Origin: Prosopocoilus inquinatus
Taxonomy: Eukaryota > Arthropoda > Insecta > Coleoptera > Lucanidae
Direction of reading: 5' to 3'
Assembly: GCA_036172665.1 (NCBI GenBank)
Contig: CM069872.1
Coordinates: 45,866,101-45,930,100, forward strand
DNA length: 64,000 bases
Positions 9,595-21,342 of the stretch are shown piece after piece. The first letter of the stretch is position 1; each line of letters begins with the position of its first letter. The notes beneath the pieces are model-generated. The model had not been told where the DNA came from, ran no database searches, and worked only from the letters and a program-made list of their open reading frames with translations. The translations under genes were made by a program, and so were the position numbers.

Positions 9595-11939
9595 AAAAGT
9601 GAAAATTTACGTCATCAAAATATTCTTATTCTAATAATCAAATCATCTAACCGAACGTCAGAGAGGTAATGTAATTTGATCTTAAAAAGTTTGCTCGCGC
9701 AGCGGAAGGTTTAAACCTTTCATACTTATAAATACTGATTAATCGTCAGATAATTTTAGAAAGAACCTGTTTTTCAGATCGCAATGGTTTTACTCAGAGC
9801 TCTTTACGACCTTGAATTAAGTCCAATGACATCTCTTTCGTCTATCGGTACTTTCAAGGAAAAATCTTGAAATACAGATGATCCTTACTTCCTCAGACGT
9901 ACAATCACGATACTTAAGTTTCGATTGGAGCCGTTTTATTCCCAAATTGTCTAATAATTCCTCTCGCTCCTAATTTAAACTAAGTAGTAAAAGCCTAAAA
10001 GAACCAACCGGGAATACCCCGAGAAGAAATGTAAAAAAGGGAATTATCAAAATTTTCTTCAGGTTAACGTTAAGTCGAATCAAAATGCATTAATGAACAT
10101 GTAAACAATACAATCTAAATTAATTTCTACTCAACATTGAAAGCTTTTGTAAGTTTCTAATATGTCTACTAAGAAAAGATTTGAATTCAATAAAATACCT
10201 CTAAGGATTTTACTAATTACTTATTTTGAAATAATTAAATTACACCAGACAGTAGATAAGCCAATTTTAGAATATTATTATATTATTTGTCTTTTGTACG
10301 AAGATACAACACATTAGACACTTTGATAAACTGTACTGTAATATACTACCTCATGCTGCAATAAATTTTCATTATTGAAACTAGTGTATGATATGTATTA
10401 AAGGAGACCTAATAGGATTTTAGAAACGGGTTTTCAGTATTAACGATTTCATTCATTCGTTGCAGCGTAACAATATTAAGTACTGTTCTGTACGTTAAAA
10501 CTCCGGCGACTCTACCAATATGACCGTGTATTTGTGCTTGGCAACGCCCTCATTTCATAAAATGAAAATGCAGCTGAAATATGCATACACGTGTGTTATG
10601 GAAAACCATTTGTAAATATATAAAAGCAATGGGAAACAATGCACACAATCCATTCTAACTGACAAATTTAAATATTTCTAAAGGATTTTAGTTTAACATA
10701 AAATTCACGTATTGCTGTATAATAAAAAGATATACATTTACATATTCTACAAAAAAGAATTTTAAAAAATGCACGAAACATGAAATTTTAATCTGAAATT
10801 CTTGATTTGTTTCTGTTATTGTAATTTTGTTTTATATAAGACAAAGCCAAATATTTTTTTCAAATATATCAATGAATTGTTAGATATTCAATTAATTAAT
10901 AGAACTAGTTATGAATGAAATAATTTGATTTAATTTAGTTTTTAAAAAGATTATGTCTTATTTTGGAAAAATTGATCTGGGAAGAAACTTGTTTTATTTT
11001 GCTATAAGAACGTACTGGCAAAGATACGTCCATAAGTTTTTTACGGGTAAAATACAACATAAACATTGGAATCCTAAAGGAAAGGATTCCTAAAAAATAA
11101 AATTGTTTTCGTCTCCCTTTCCTATTTCTTCCACCGGTGGGCAAACGGATTACGCAGGTAAATGGAATAACATCAATCGAAATGAAACAATTTAAACAAA
11201 ACTTTTCATCTAGGTAGGGAAATATAGTTTAATTTATGAGCGTGACATCAATGTTATTTGTGGTTTTATTTCTACGGACATTAATTAATAAATTGCCGAT
11301 GCAAGAAGGTCGTGCTAAATTATGAATGTCATTTTAATTGTTCCAATTTAAACAAATTGTTATAAATTTCCTTTTTAATTGTGACGCTTGATTACATAAC
11401 AATTTATTAATACTTTTTAGCATACGTATTCAGCGTAGTAATATGCTACTAGTACATATACTGCGGTTTAGTTAATTAATTATCATGGGCATGAATTCAC
11501 AACGACATTATTTTCTATTCAACATATATGTTCGAATATTAATTAATAAATATAAATAACAAATTTATGTACATGTAATTTAAATTAAAAAAAAATTCAC
11601 GTTACTTCAAATTTATTTTGCTCGTAATCCAAATTTTCTTCTTATCATTAATGAATTAATCGTAAATCAAGATGATAAAATAACGTATTTAAAATATAAA
11701 CAAAAATATATTAGCTCTAGAGTAAAAAGAAAACAATCAATTACATTAAAGTAGTATTGATTTCGTTATAGTATTTATAGTATAAAATACTGTTACAGCC
11801 GTTTGTTGCAACGCCATTAAATTTTGCTTTCAGACGAGTGGCACCACCATAATACAGTGTTTTCGAGGAGTACGCCACCTGTACGTCACTTGAATATTCC
11901 AAAGAATACGTGAAGAGTTCGAGATGGTTCCATGCGTAT
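9595..11939. other. AT-rich intergenic stretch, no feature seen
   Basis: No ORF with recognisable similarity, no strong inverted or tandem repeat, and no RNA gene were found here. The ORF at 10935-11144 (-) is short, unrecognised and lacks any supporting context. Confidence 0.5.
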
Positions 11940-12005
11940 CTGGAAATATTCATTTCCCTCATTTGGGGCGTTTATTAAAATATGTTTCCCGTCAATAGCA
12001 CCAAA
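11940..12005 (-). pseudogene. fragment of PIF/Harbinger transposase
   Basis: The minus strand encodes FGAIDGKHILINAPNEGNEY, which resembles the conserved segment around the first catalytic Asp of Harbinger transposases (family pattern: GAIDGKH followed by an Ala-Pro and a GxEYF segment). Neither the upstream nor the downstream sequence in the same or other frames continues the transposase convincingly, so only this scrap survives. It could be related to the TTA-flanked MITEs nearby, but the TIRs cannot be linked. Confidence 0.5.
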
Positions 12006-13049
12006 ACGCGCTAGAAAATTAAATTGACTTAGAAAATGAACAAATAGGGGAGGAAAAAGGAACTGCAGATGAACCGGAAATAAGTGGCGACGAACAGCAA
12101 TATGTGCTCGAAACAACCATCACATGAAAAAATATCAAAACGTCCATCAGATCAACCCACCCCTGTAATCTCATCAAATGCTGGGAAATGTAATAAAAGG
12201 ACATTTATTTGAAATAGAATATAACAAGTTATTCAGATGTGTCAAAATATACGTGGCGTCCCATTTATTTTTTGAAAGATATTAGTTACACAGTAAAAAT
12301 ATTTCTTTGGTCGGTGGTTATGAATAAAATACCTTTACATTTTAGCTCTCTAATCCAATTGAATAGCTATAGATTGTGAATGTTTGGATTTAGAACTACA
12401 GTTGAATTAAAAAAAATGCTTGTTTTTACGAGATCTATTGAAATGTGCAATAAAAAGAGGTGCTTTCCATTTAAAAAAGGATAAGTTTGGTAGATAACTC
12501 ACTCATAGAAAATGCTAAATATGTGAAAATAATTTGCTAAGATAAAACTCGTTACAAGCAATAACTCTTGTGGAAGACATTTTCTTTTATAATTATTAAT
12601 AGTAAAGGCGCTAGGTACGTTCCCATGAAAACGACTAATTTTTTTCTTGTTTAGTTTCCCTTGGCGTTCCTTTTTTTTCTAGTTTCTTTGAACAACTTGT
12701 TTAATTATTACTTACCATAATTATTTGAGAGTTTGTTCCCTTGATACAAGAATACGGCCGCAGACTTGAAGCATTGATTGACAGTTCATCTGTAAATAAT
12801 TGCATTCCAAAAGAGGCTTAAAGATAGAAAGATTCAAAGGGGAAAAGGGATTACCGACCAGGAGTGACATTTTACTTGGAGTGGAAATTAATCCGTCTGT
12901 TTTTGAATCTAAACGTCTAATGTTGCCTTTGTATCAGGATTTTGTAAGCGAAATGTGTAAAAAAATTCAGCTTTCGAAATTGTATTGATATATTTGACTT
13001 AAATTTTTATTGCTCTCAGGGTACCACAAATATCATTGTCCTTAATAGA

Positions 13050-13149
13050 TATAAGGTGCTTTCTTTCGCTTAAAAGTTTGTATCGTGTTTCGAATAGTTT
13101 GGACCTGAATTTTGGATCACGATTTTGTGAGCGAAAGAAAGCACCTATA
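13050..13149. repeat. 100-bp inverted repeat (MITE-like)
   Basis: AGGTGCTTTCTTTCGCT (13054-13070) and its exact reverse complement AGCGAAAGAAAGCACCT (13130-13146) enclose about 60 bp and are flanked by TA-rich sequence (ATA on each side). It may be a small MITE. The plus-strand ORF covering it (13036-13293) has no recognisable product. Confidence 0.55.
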
Positions 13150-13780
13150 ATGCCAACGCTATGCTATCACATGACCGAAAATGACTTTCAATTTATGACT
13201 TGTACTACTACGATTAGTTTAAAAACTAATACGATTGTTGAAGAACATTCATCGTTAGGGCTACGAAACTGCAAATGGTATCATTTGTGGTGAGCGTCGT
13301 TGTACATATTTAACAGAAAAACCTATGTTTTTTGTACCCTACATAGATAAAAAAGAAATTTAATAAGTGGGTGCATACATAATATTAGTCCGTACTCGGA
13401 AATGTAAATATATTAACACTTTTTGTTTTTCAGTTTGAGTTCACATAATTTATAATTCTCTTCTTTTTTTGTTCTATGGAACACGTAATTTTTTTATCAA
13501 AAGTTTATTTCTTTATCTCTTAATAATAATATAAAATTAATATTCTGCAGTTGCGTGTTTTAACTTTTGCTTAATGAATTAGTATTTCAGTTTTGTAATA
13601 CAGGATGGGCCATAAATGATTGCACTATTGAAATGGCTCTGAATAAAAAAAGAACAGATTGTATTTAAAGAAATATTTATTTAAAAGAACAGAAATAAAT
13701 AGTAAAATCATTTCTTGAAAATAATATCGTCAAGATGTCTAGTATCTTAACACTGGCATTCCCCAAATCTGACACTAATA

Positions 13781-13898
13781 GCGTTTTCGATTGGGATGCA
13801 CCATGTGCACTGAGTGTATCTTCATCTCATTTTAACCCCAAGGAATGAAATGAGATGAATACACTCAGTGCACATAGTGTTACCCCAATCGAAAACGC
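13781..13898. mobile_element. 118-bp hairpin MITE nested in the mariner-like copy
   Basis: GCGTTTTCGATTGGG at the left and CCCAATCGAAAACGC at the right continue inward as TGCACTGAGTGTAT/ATACACTCAGTGCA and ATCTCATTT/AAATGAGAT, so nearly the whole element is one stem. It is bounded by TA on both sides. Because it interrupts transposase-derived sequence, it inserted after the host transposon. Confidence 0.75.
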
Positions 13899-14199
13899 TA
13901 TAATATTTTAAAAAACTTTTCGACAATTTCTTGACGAATATTTGAATATGAATGTGGGCCGATAAAGCCTTTTGAAGACATTGGGGTCTATTGTAACACT
14001 GATATGGACTATGTTTCAAGTCACCCTGCAAAATTGGTATTCTGTAAATAGTTTGGTAACAACTTGCAATCCGTTTCTTTTCAATTTGCGGTCGGCAATC
14101 GACGTGAAATGTTATGAAATCGTAACAAGTTCTTTTCAATTACTGAAGACCATATCAATTGATATGCATATCAATGTTACAGAATAACCCTGATTACCA

Positions 14200-14341
14200 C
14201 CCAAACCGTCACCTTTGGAGAATGCAAAGGCCTTTGTTGTTTTAATCGAGGGTTTTCCCTGCTCCAAAACCTGCAATTTTGTTTATTCACATGTCTACTG
14301 AGATGAAAATGAGCTTCATCTGAGAAGAAAATGTTACAGAA
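14200..14341 (-). pseudogene. transposase fragment (DDE/D Tc1-mariner-like)
   Basis: Translated on the minus strand from 14341 this gives FCNIFFSDEAHFHLSRHV, then NKQNCRFW, and HSPKVTVW a little later. This is the hallmark region around the second catalytic Asp (FSDEAHFHL, VNKQNCR, HSPKVTVW) of a mariner-like transposase family common in insects. Stops and frameshifts follow, and no full catalytic triad is recoverable. Confidence 0.75.
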
Positions 14342-14887
14342 GTTGGGGAATCATTAGAATCATTCGAACAATGCATTAATTGTGATTAAATTTCCAAGAA
14401 GCGAGAAGCCGCGCTCTCAATCGCTGGGTATTCCCGCAAAAATGATTACAAAAGTGCAAATATTGCCCACCCTGTATTTTTGACGAATTCAAAATTTAGT
14501 TGTTTAATAATGTTATTCCGAAATACAAAAACCGTTGTGTTTAATTCTATTTAAATTTGTTTTCAAAAATTACGTTTAATTTACTAGACGGAATTATTAA
14601 TTATGTATTTAATGCAGGCTAATTAAAAATTTAATTTGCCGCATGGTAGAATAAACAATGACGTCATAATATTGGATTCATTCAACGTTACTGTAGGCAA
14701 CCAGCATTACGATTTCGTATGCGGATTGCCTACAGCGTTCCCTTTTTCTATGATAATGGGGATTTTAAGGTTCGAAACTCGAATAAAACGCTTACGCTTT
14801 GCCTGTGGAATAATAAAGCAATTAAAGCTAATTCCACCCTAAATTTATAAATTAATATTGTGTTCCTAGGTTTTATCGAGGTGAGAA

Positions 14888-17800
14888 ATGGCTGAAGACA
14901 CTGAAACCAAGTGAGTATTCACACAACTTAATCGTCCAAAATCTTCATATAACCAAGAACATCTTGTTCAAATTGTTCAGAGTGGAAAACAACTCGACTT
15001 CTGCAAAAAATAATGAAACAGGACTCGCCCAAGAAAAACAGCTAAATGAAAATGCACCCCCTAATAGAACAAGTGAAAATGAAAAGAATGGCAAAAAAAC
15101 AGAACAACAAAGCAGCTGTTACTGGTGAGATCTTGTTTGATGATAAGGAAGTAGCTAAACTGTATTTTCCTATTTCCTATCGAGTATTCCAGACATATCC
15201 AAGTATCCTTAAAATTTCTTTTATTTCCAGTTAAATTCTCTATGGTTTTTACTTATTTGTTTGTTTCTTAGTGGAAAAGATAGGAATCTCAATATCGTGG
15301 AATTGTTGTGTGCAAATTGCACGCGTTGGTTTCATGAATCATGTATTGGTTATCAACTGGGCAAACTTGTACCTTTCCTTGCCAATTATATATTTTTATG
15401 CAAGAATTGCTCGCCGACTGGTCTGGAAAGTTTTAAAAAGAGCCAAGCACGTGAGTTTCTTCTCTTTCTTAGTTGAATAACCTCGTGCGCTTTTGTTTTC
15501 TAGAAATCCCACAAATGTGTGTCACAGCCATAGCAAACTTACAACAGAGTAGCTCAAAGGAAGGCTCAAATCGTACAATGTTCAGTAAAGATAAGGAGAT
15601 CATACCGTACATAGAATATCACTGGGAGGCATTAACAACAACCTCAAGAAGAGTAACCCAATCATGGCATGCAACAGTTCATAGAGCACTACTAAAAGAA
15701 ATACACATCCTGTTTGTATTTGAGGAACATCCAATAGATGGCCAGTTGTATGGGTTACTATGTTCAGATCTTACTCAGATTAAACCAAATTATGAAGCAA
15801 TGATTAGAGGTGGCATGCTGAGAGTGACAGATATGGGAATTCAACATGGTAAATATATTTGAAACTTTTCTTTGAAACAGTTTGCACTTCACAATCTGAC
15901 AGCTGTTGAGAAACAAATGCCTGCACCATTGTAAGTAATTTGAATCTAGTCATCAGCTTTCAAATGTTTGCTTTGAAATGTAAACAAATGAATTAATTTT
16001 GTAATTTAATCTTTGAATGTTAATGTTGAGATAAGTTATTATAAGTTAAATCAATACATAAAAAATGATGCATGCAGGTATTATTAAAGCATTGATAAGT
16101 GTTTGCTGATAGCATTATTTCGCAATTAGATTAAAAAACGTGTCATAATGTTAGAGTGCTTTTCAGTGCCCGTGGCTGGTGGAACGAAAAGTAGGAGTGC
16201 AAAGAGAAAACTGCCTGGAGATGTGGGTTCTTCTGGAAAAAAAGGAAGAAATGTTGACCTTGGCACTCCGAAATTACCTGCTCATGGTTATCCTCTGGAT
16301 CATCCATATAATAAAGATGGTTACAGATATTTATTAGCTGAGCCTGACCCCCATGCTCCTTTCAGACAGGTTTGTGTACATAAAGTTTGAGCAAAGAGTT
16401 GTAAATAAATTTTGCCTGAGGCTTTATTTCATGACCTTGCTTTCGTGTTAGGAGTTTGATGAGAGCTCCGATTGGGCTGGTAAACCTATACCTGGCTGGT
16501 TGTATCGAACTTTAGTTCCCAGCACAGTTTTATTAGCCTTGCACGATAGGGCTCCACAATTGAAAATCTCCGAAGACCGTTTGGCTGTGACCGGTGAAAA
16601 AGGATACTGCACAGTAAGAGCAACTCATTGTAAGTAAAAGTTAAATATTATTTAGTATATCAATTACTAAAGATCAAAAATTAAACAATAATTAGCTTAA
16701 TATTGAGAATATGATGCAAGATATTTTGCAGAAGAAGTTATTTAAGTATAAAGAATTATTGATTTTATGTGAATTTTCTCAGGCTTTTAAGTATGATTTA
16801 AATGTTAATTGATATGTTTACCTAATATTGATCCTGTAATAAAAATATTCCGCAGAGATTAGTGTACTTCATACAGAAAAGATTTGCAATTTATAATAAC
16901 TTGACAACATAAATAGTGATATCATTTTAATTATTCATTATAAAAACAACTGACCTATAAGTAGTATAGAGGAAGTAACTAAATGATATAAAAAACTGTA
17001 CACTCAGGTAATAAAGAAATATCTTCCCCGTAAAATGTAAATTTAACTTAAAACGGTAAATAGAGTAAGCGGACATTAAAGACCTTAAATTAAATTTGTT
17101 TAATTTTAACTAAAAGCCATCCCATTACCTTAAAATCATGGTCTGTGGCTATAAATAAGGAATAGTTTATAAGGTATGTACAGTCGAAAAAAAATTCGCA
17201 ACAATCCCTGGAAAATTAACGTTTGTCTTAACTTGATTGTCCACCTTCTCAATGACATTTGTTTTATGTTTTCAGCTTTTCACGTTAAATTTTCTATTCG
17301 GCAGACCTTCGTGTTTAAATTTCAGTCATTGCTAACTTGTAAGTAAACTAAGCGCATTTTTCATAAAATTTTTGCCATTTTAAAAGAAACCGGCTGCGAA
17401 ATTTAAAGTTTTAAATGTAATAGTAAGTGCATTTTAAAATTCTGAACAATATTTTCCTTTGACGTTTTGCTCTAAAATTTACGAGAGAGCCAATAATTGC
17501 AAGTATTTAATTTTACGTGCTATTTTGCTATGTCTGAAAAATGATTCGATAGAGTGTATAACAAATTCAGAGCATATGGACTAAGACATACTTTCATTGT
17601 CATTTCAAAGCATGCTATAGTTTTTTTTCCGACTGAAATAGACCAGAAAAGTAAACGTCACAAAAGGCGGAGCTGAGTCGTTTACTATCTTTGTCTAATA
17701 AATCAAACGTGTTTCGTAAATTACTCTCGCTGTAACGCCGAAGTTGACCTGAACATAACCTAACATTTAAGAATGTTAAGACAACGCGATTAAACAAGTT

Positions 17801-19846
17801 ATTACAGTTTTATAAGTTGGTATCTTGTACATTGTATTGGAAACTCATTATATGCTTTCCCAGAGACATTTTTTTAATTTTGTTGTGTTAGGTTATATTT
17901 ATTAATGGTCCGTTGACCTGCAGCTGAACTAAGCTCAGACAAGCATTTTATACATTTTTTTAATAACAAATAAATTAACTAATTACGTACAATAAGGACA
18001 ACTAAAATAATTTTATTGATGTGATAAACAAAAGTTTATATAACAGCTCTCTGTGAAGCGAGTATTTTCAGTTTATTTGGCGTAACCCGTGCATGTTTAG
18101 AGTCCAATAGACTCCGTTTCAAATTTCGCGCTAGCTTTAGGACCGCCCACTTTCCTAATCTATACGTTACTTCGCTGTGAAGTTTTAGACAATGACGTCA
18201 CAGTAACTCGCACAGCAAATACTGCTTGCTCCCTCCCTAGATTTGATTGCCATTTATCTTGAGATACAACGTTGCGCCTCCCGGAGGTATGGCAGCGAAA
18301 AGGCCGGAAAGGAATGGCTCCTGAGGATTTTTCGCACCACATTTATCTGGTACCGGCGTTGGGCTTTTCCGGAAGCCCTGTGAGTTCGGAGTGAAGAAAG
18401 TCCGTGACGCAGAAGTTGAAGGAACAGTTGAGGGTGGTGTCATATGCTGAACATCTCGAGAATTTGCTCGTGTTGTGTATGCTGAGCGTTTCGAGGAGTT
18501 GCTCCTGTCGTGTACGTTGAGAGTCTCAAGGATTTGCTCGTCTGTCTTTTGTTTTGAAGCTCGAGCCATCGCTTTATATACGCTTTACTCTTCCATCTCT
18601 CCTGGGCACTTCTTATTGGCCGTGGAGTAATTATTTCTGGTGGCGTATCACACGGCTAATGAGCGATTTAGCGTAGTCTAGTTTTCATTGGCTGGCCAAT
18701 CAGCGGCTTAGCGTCATCTCATTTCATTGGCAGGCGAATCAGCGGCTTTAGAGTCAACTCATTGTGTGACAAGTTTCTGAATACTGGTTGCTGTATACCG
18801 TATACTGATAATATCGGACAGTTTTATTGTTAGCGTCTTGTGCGTGTTATAAAGAGAATCTATTTCGATGTACCTTTTTATTGGATTTGTCAAAATTATA
18901 ACTCGCCTATTTTCGCGGCTATCCACGTCCGGATAATTTAATAATTAAGGTCTGCCATTACTTTATTAACAGATTTGATGAAATTTTAATTCTACACATC
19001 TCTACAAATCCGCTAATAATGGTAAAGAAAAGTTCTGAAAAAAATAGAGCTTGTTAATACTGTCCTTTAAGTTTAGCCTTTTTTATAGCTGTTACAAGAG
19101 GTAACTGGTACTGGGAAGCTACTGTTGAAGAAATGCCAGAAGGTTCTGCAACAAGACTAGGTTGGGGTCAAGACTATGCAAACTTGCAAGCTCCATTAGG
19201 TTACGACAAATTCGGTTATTCCTGGCGCTCAAAGAAGGGAACAAGATTTCACGAATCTGCTGGAAAGCATTACAGCACGGGATATGGTGAGGGAGACGTA
19301 TTAGGATTTTTAATAATCCTACCAGAATCAATTCACACGAGATCAATACCAAACACGTTTAAAGATAGGGTTTGATTAATTTCACCTCATCATTTTCATA
19401 TATTCTAATAATAGCTTTTGTAGCCTTTGGTTAAATTCAAGAGCCATTTGTATTATGAAGAAAAGGATAACGTGGCTGAATGCTTGAAAACTTTGAAAGT
19501 TTTACACGGCAGCAAAGTTGTATTTTTTAAAAATGGTGAATGTCAGGGTGTAGCTTTTCAAAATGTATATTGTGGTGCTTATTATCCGACGCTTTCTCTG
19601 CATAAAAGCGCTACAGTTTCTGTCAACTTTGGACCTAATTTTAAGTATGCTCCACCAAAACAAGAATTTGATTATTGTGGTGTAAGTTATTCTGAATTTT
19701 TGTTTTGTACTACAGAATTATAAGAGACTGTTTTCTTACAGATGCACGAAAAAGCAGAAAAAGCCATTTGTGAACAAACTATGGCAGATATGCTCTACTT
19801 AACAGAAAATGAGGGTAAATTGCGGCTTGATAACTTTGTTATGTGA
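14888..19846 (+). CDS. ash2: Ash2, core subunit of COMPASS/MLL histone H3K4 methyltransferase complexes
   Basis: Nine coding exons join in frame to 571 codons plus stop: 14888-14910, 14981-15124, 15272-15450, 15504-15848, 16167-16369, 16452-16629, 19089-19369, 19424-19681, 19742-19846. Ash2 is nuclear and, with WDR5, RBBP5 and DPY30, stimulates H3K4 methylation by Trithorax/Set1 enzymes. Order of parts: acidic, Asn/Lys-rich N-terminus (1-53); an atypical PHD-type zinc finger with CYCGKDRNLN, LLCANC, WFHESC and FLCKNCSP (about 54-110); a winged-helix segment around [15 protein letters not shown] and [11 protein letters not shown]; a basic linker; then the SPRY domain from [12 protein letters not shown] to INFGPNFKY, with [20 protein letters not shown] intact. 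The C-terminal helix [13 protein letters not shown] is the DPY30-binding motif. Length is close to fly and mammalian Ash2. The start ATG gives MAEDTET before the first donor; any alternative upstream promoter is unseen. Intron 6 (16630-19088) holds an antisense ORF. Confidence 0.95.
16630..18011 (+). other. first part of ash2 intron 6, no gene seen
   Basis: AT-rich intron sequence. TACAGTCG near 17179 resembles the ends of the TA-flanked element at 28408-29368, but I could not identify a partner end. A minus ORF at 17615-17797 is unsupported. Confidence 0.45.
18012..18017 (-). terminator. AATAAA polyadenylation signal, possible nested antisense gene
   Basis: AATAAA on the minus strand about 220 bp beyond the stop codon of the ORF at 18237-18569, followed by T-rich sequence. 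A second AATAAA-like site is at about 18081. Confidence 0.35.
18237..18569 (-). CDS. possible single-exon antisense gene inside ash2 intron, product unknown
   Basis: A 110-codon ORF on the strand opposite ash2. It has no recognisable domain and is rich in Ser, Thr, Pro and basic residues. Its first half has three degenerate repeats of about 12 residues ([31 protein letters not shown]). The C-terminal part reads [19 protein letters not shown]. Context supports a transcription unit: several CCAAT boxes and a TATATAAA upstream, and AATAAA downstream. Against it: the TATA box is only 4-11 bases from the first ATG, so a start site at normal spacing would fall within the ORF, and the next in-frame Met (18443) would give 68 residues. 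GC content is clearly higher than in the surrounding intron, so it could be a retrocopy or part of a mobile element rather than a host gene. Confidence 0.35.
   Translation of the reverse strand: MARASKQKTDEQILETLNVHDRSNSSKRSAYTTRANSRDVQHMTPPSTVPSTSASRTFFTPNSQGFRKSPTPVPDKCGAKNPQEPFLSGLFAAIPPGGATLYLKINGNQI
18573..18770 (-). promoter_or_regulatory. CCAAT/TATA promoter-like block with direct repeats
   Basis: Read on the minus strand, this block has ATTGG/CCAAT boxes at 18613-18617, 18687-18691, 18696-18700 and 18726-18730, then TATATAAA at 18573-18580. Two imperfect direct repeats of about 40 bp (CATTGGCTGGCCAATCAGCG and CATTGGCAGGCGAATCAGCG) carry most of the boxes. This is far denser in CCAAT sites than the surrounding intron. 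It could equally be the U3 part of an LTR. Confidence 0.45.
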
Positions 19847-20036
19847 CAGTAGTAATTTATTTTGTTTGTTTTTTGATTCCTGATTCTTTCTGAAAAGAAA
19901 AAAACAATGTTAATAGTATTTAATTCAAAACATATAACATGAAAGTAATTGATACAATCTCAAATATTCGTAATATTTACATATTAATTGTTTTAAGTGA
20001 TTCTAACCAATCTGGTATATGATAAACTTATATTGT

Positions 20037-20042
20037 TTTATT
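20037..20042 (-). terminator. AATAAA polyadenylation signal of the BolA-like gene
   Basis: First clear AATAAA on the minus strand beyond the stop codon at 20142; another AATAAA overlaps the stop codon itself. The ash2 signal lies about 70 bp away on the other strand, so the two 3' ends overlap. Confidence 0.45.
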
Positions 20043-20113
20043 TTTTTGTTAAAAATACCTAGTTCTATAATTAAATTTAAAAAAAAACATGTGCATCATA
20101 ATTAATAATTGTA

Positions 20114-20119
20114 AATAAA
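20114..20119 (+). terminator. AATAAA polyadenylation signal of ash2
   Basis: AATAAA 268 bp after the ash2 stop codon, followed by a T-rich run (TATTTTTTTTC). Cleavage here would place the ash2 3' end inside the last exon of the convergent BolA-like gene. Confidence 0.55.
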
Positions 20120-20141
20120 ATATTTTTTTTCAGTCTGAGAT

Positions 20142-21300
20142 TTATTTTCCAAATCCACCTCTACAGTTTGGGCTTGGTTCTACAATTTTGTCGCTGACAT
20201 TCCATTGGTCAGGTGTTTTTGCTACTATTGATAATGCGTGCACACCACTCTGCAGTTCCTCTTGAAGAAGTTGATTGACTAATCTGTGTCTCTGAAAATA
20301 ATCTTACTTTAATTCTGCTAAAATTCACAAAAGCAAATAAATGTAGAACTATTATCCTATACTTGAGAGCAGTTTCCAATTTTCACAACACTTTTGTGTA
20401 ACACTGGTGTGCTTCTTATTTCAGAGGTGCAATTAGCCCAGAAGCTATACTTATACCTAGAAAATAGTAGCATTCTTTCCTAAGGTGTATACACAATTTT
20501 ATTCACGACTGGAAATAGAAGAAAGACAAGAACCCCAACTTTTAGAGCTAATAAATCTGAGTGTCTCTTGGTTATTCAATTTCGGAAATTATAGTCAATG
20601 GGCTGTGTTCTCATCTCATGATTAGAGTCGTCTTTATCTAAAGCCGTGATTAAAATAAACATTAAGATATAGCTTTACGTGAATTTCATGAGTAAGAGAG
20701 TGAGAGATGGCGTTGCTAAATTAAAGACATGGTGAAAATACGGAGCATTGACTTTTGATATAACAACACAATTAAAAAAATTAATGTAAGTTTATTATTG
20801 GAAGGCAAAACTAGTAAAAATGGAAGAACAAGTACTGGAAAAAAATGCTCAATGCAGCAAGTGAAGCAGTGTAAAATTTACTGCCTTCCAAAATCATGAA
20901 AAGTTTACACTTATTAAGCATAAATATCTGTGCAATGAAAATTCCCTAGGCAGATACTCCCTAGGAAGAAAATATGCTACCTACTCTGGGTCATGATTAA
21001 AACAGTTATCATTCTATTCATGGTTCTTGTAGACTATTAGTCTGTCAAACATTTTAAAACGTTTTTGAATCTATAACAGATTTAACAAATAATGCAGGAA
21101 CTAAAACACATAATACGTACTTGTATTAAGGGGACACCTTTAAATTTGTCAGACACTACGACTACTTTAAAATGTGTCTCTGCCCCTTTCGGAACATTGT
21201 GCATAAAAGATTCGTTTATCACATCTAAATGTTGCACGTCCAAAGCTGCACTAAGTTTACTTCTAATTGATTGTTCTACTGGATTTTTTGTTGTGGACAT
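20142..21300 (-). CDS. BolA-like protein (BOLA1 type)
   Basis: Two exons: 21300-21121 (60 codons, donor CAA|GTACGT) and 20291-20142 (49 codons plus stop, acceptor TTTTCAG), 109 residues. BolA proteins act with monothiol glutaredoxins in iron-sulfur cluster handling; BOLA1 is mitochondrial in vertebrates. The BolA fold is visible as VEQSIRSKLSAALDVQHL, an ES-H segment (NESFMHNVPKG), the ETHFKVVVVSDKFKG strand, and RHRLVNQLLQEELQSGVHAL with the conserved RHR after the splice and the invariant loop His (GVHAL). QW after AKTPD and the PNCRGGFGK tail are typical of the BOLA1 branch. An in-frame upstream ATG at 21342 would add MFFRLIVDGRNSSK, which could be part of a mitochondrial presequence, so the start is ambiguous. 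It converges with ash2 and diverges from the PDIA5-like gene. Confidence 0.9.
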
Positions 21301-21342
21301 TTTACTTGAGTTTCTCCCATCAACAATAAGCCTGAAGAACAC

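Larger units (their letters stand above)
13601..14474 (-). mobile_element. decayed IS630/Tc1/mariner-type transposon
   Basis: The ends are inverted repeats CAGGATGGGC and GCCCACCCTG, each next to TA, the canonical target for this superfamily; homology extends further as TAAATGATTGCAC versus GTGCAAATATTG-type matches. A transposase relic lies inside on the minus strand (14200-14341) and a hairpin MITE is inserted at 13781-13898. Length is about 874 bp including the insertion, shorter than an intact element of about 1.2 kb, so it is internally deleted and frameshifted. Confidence 0.75.
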
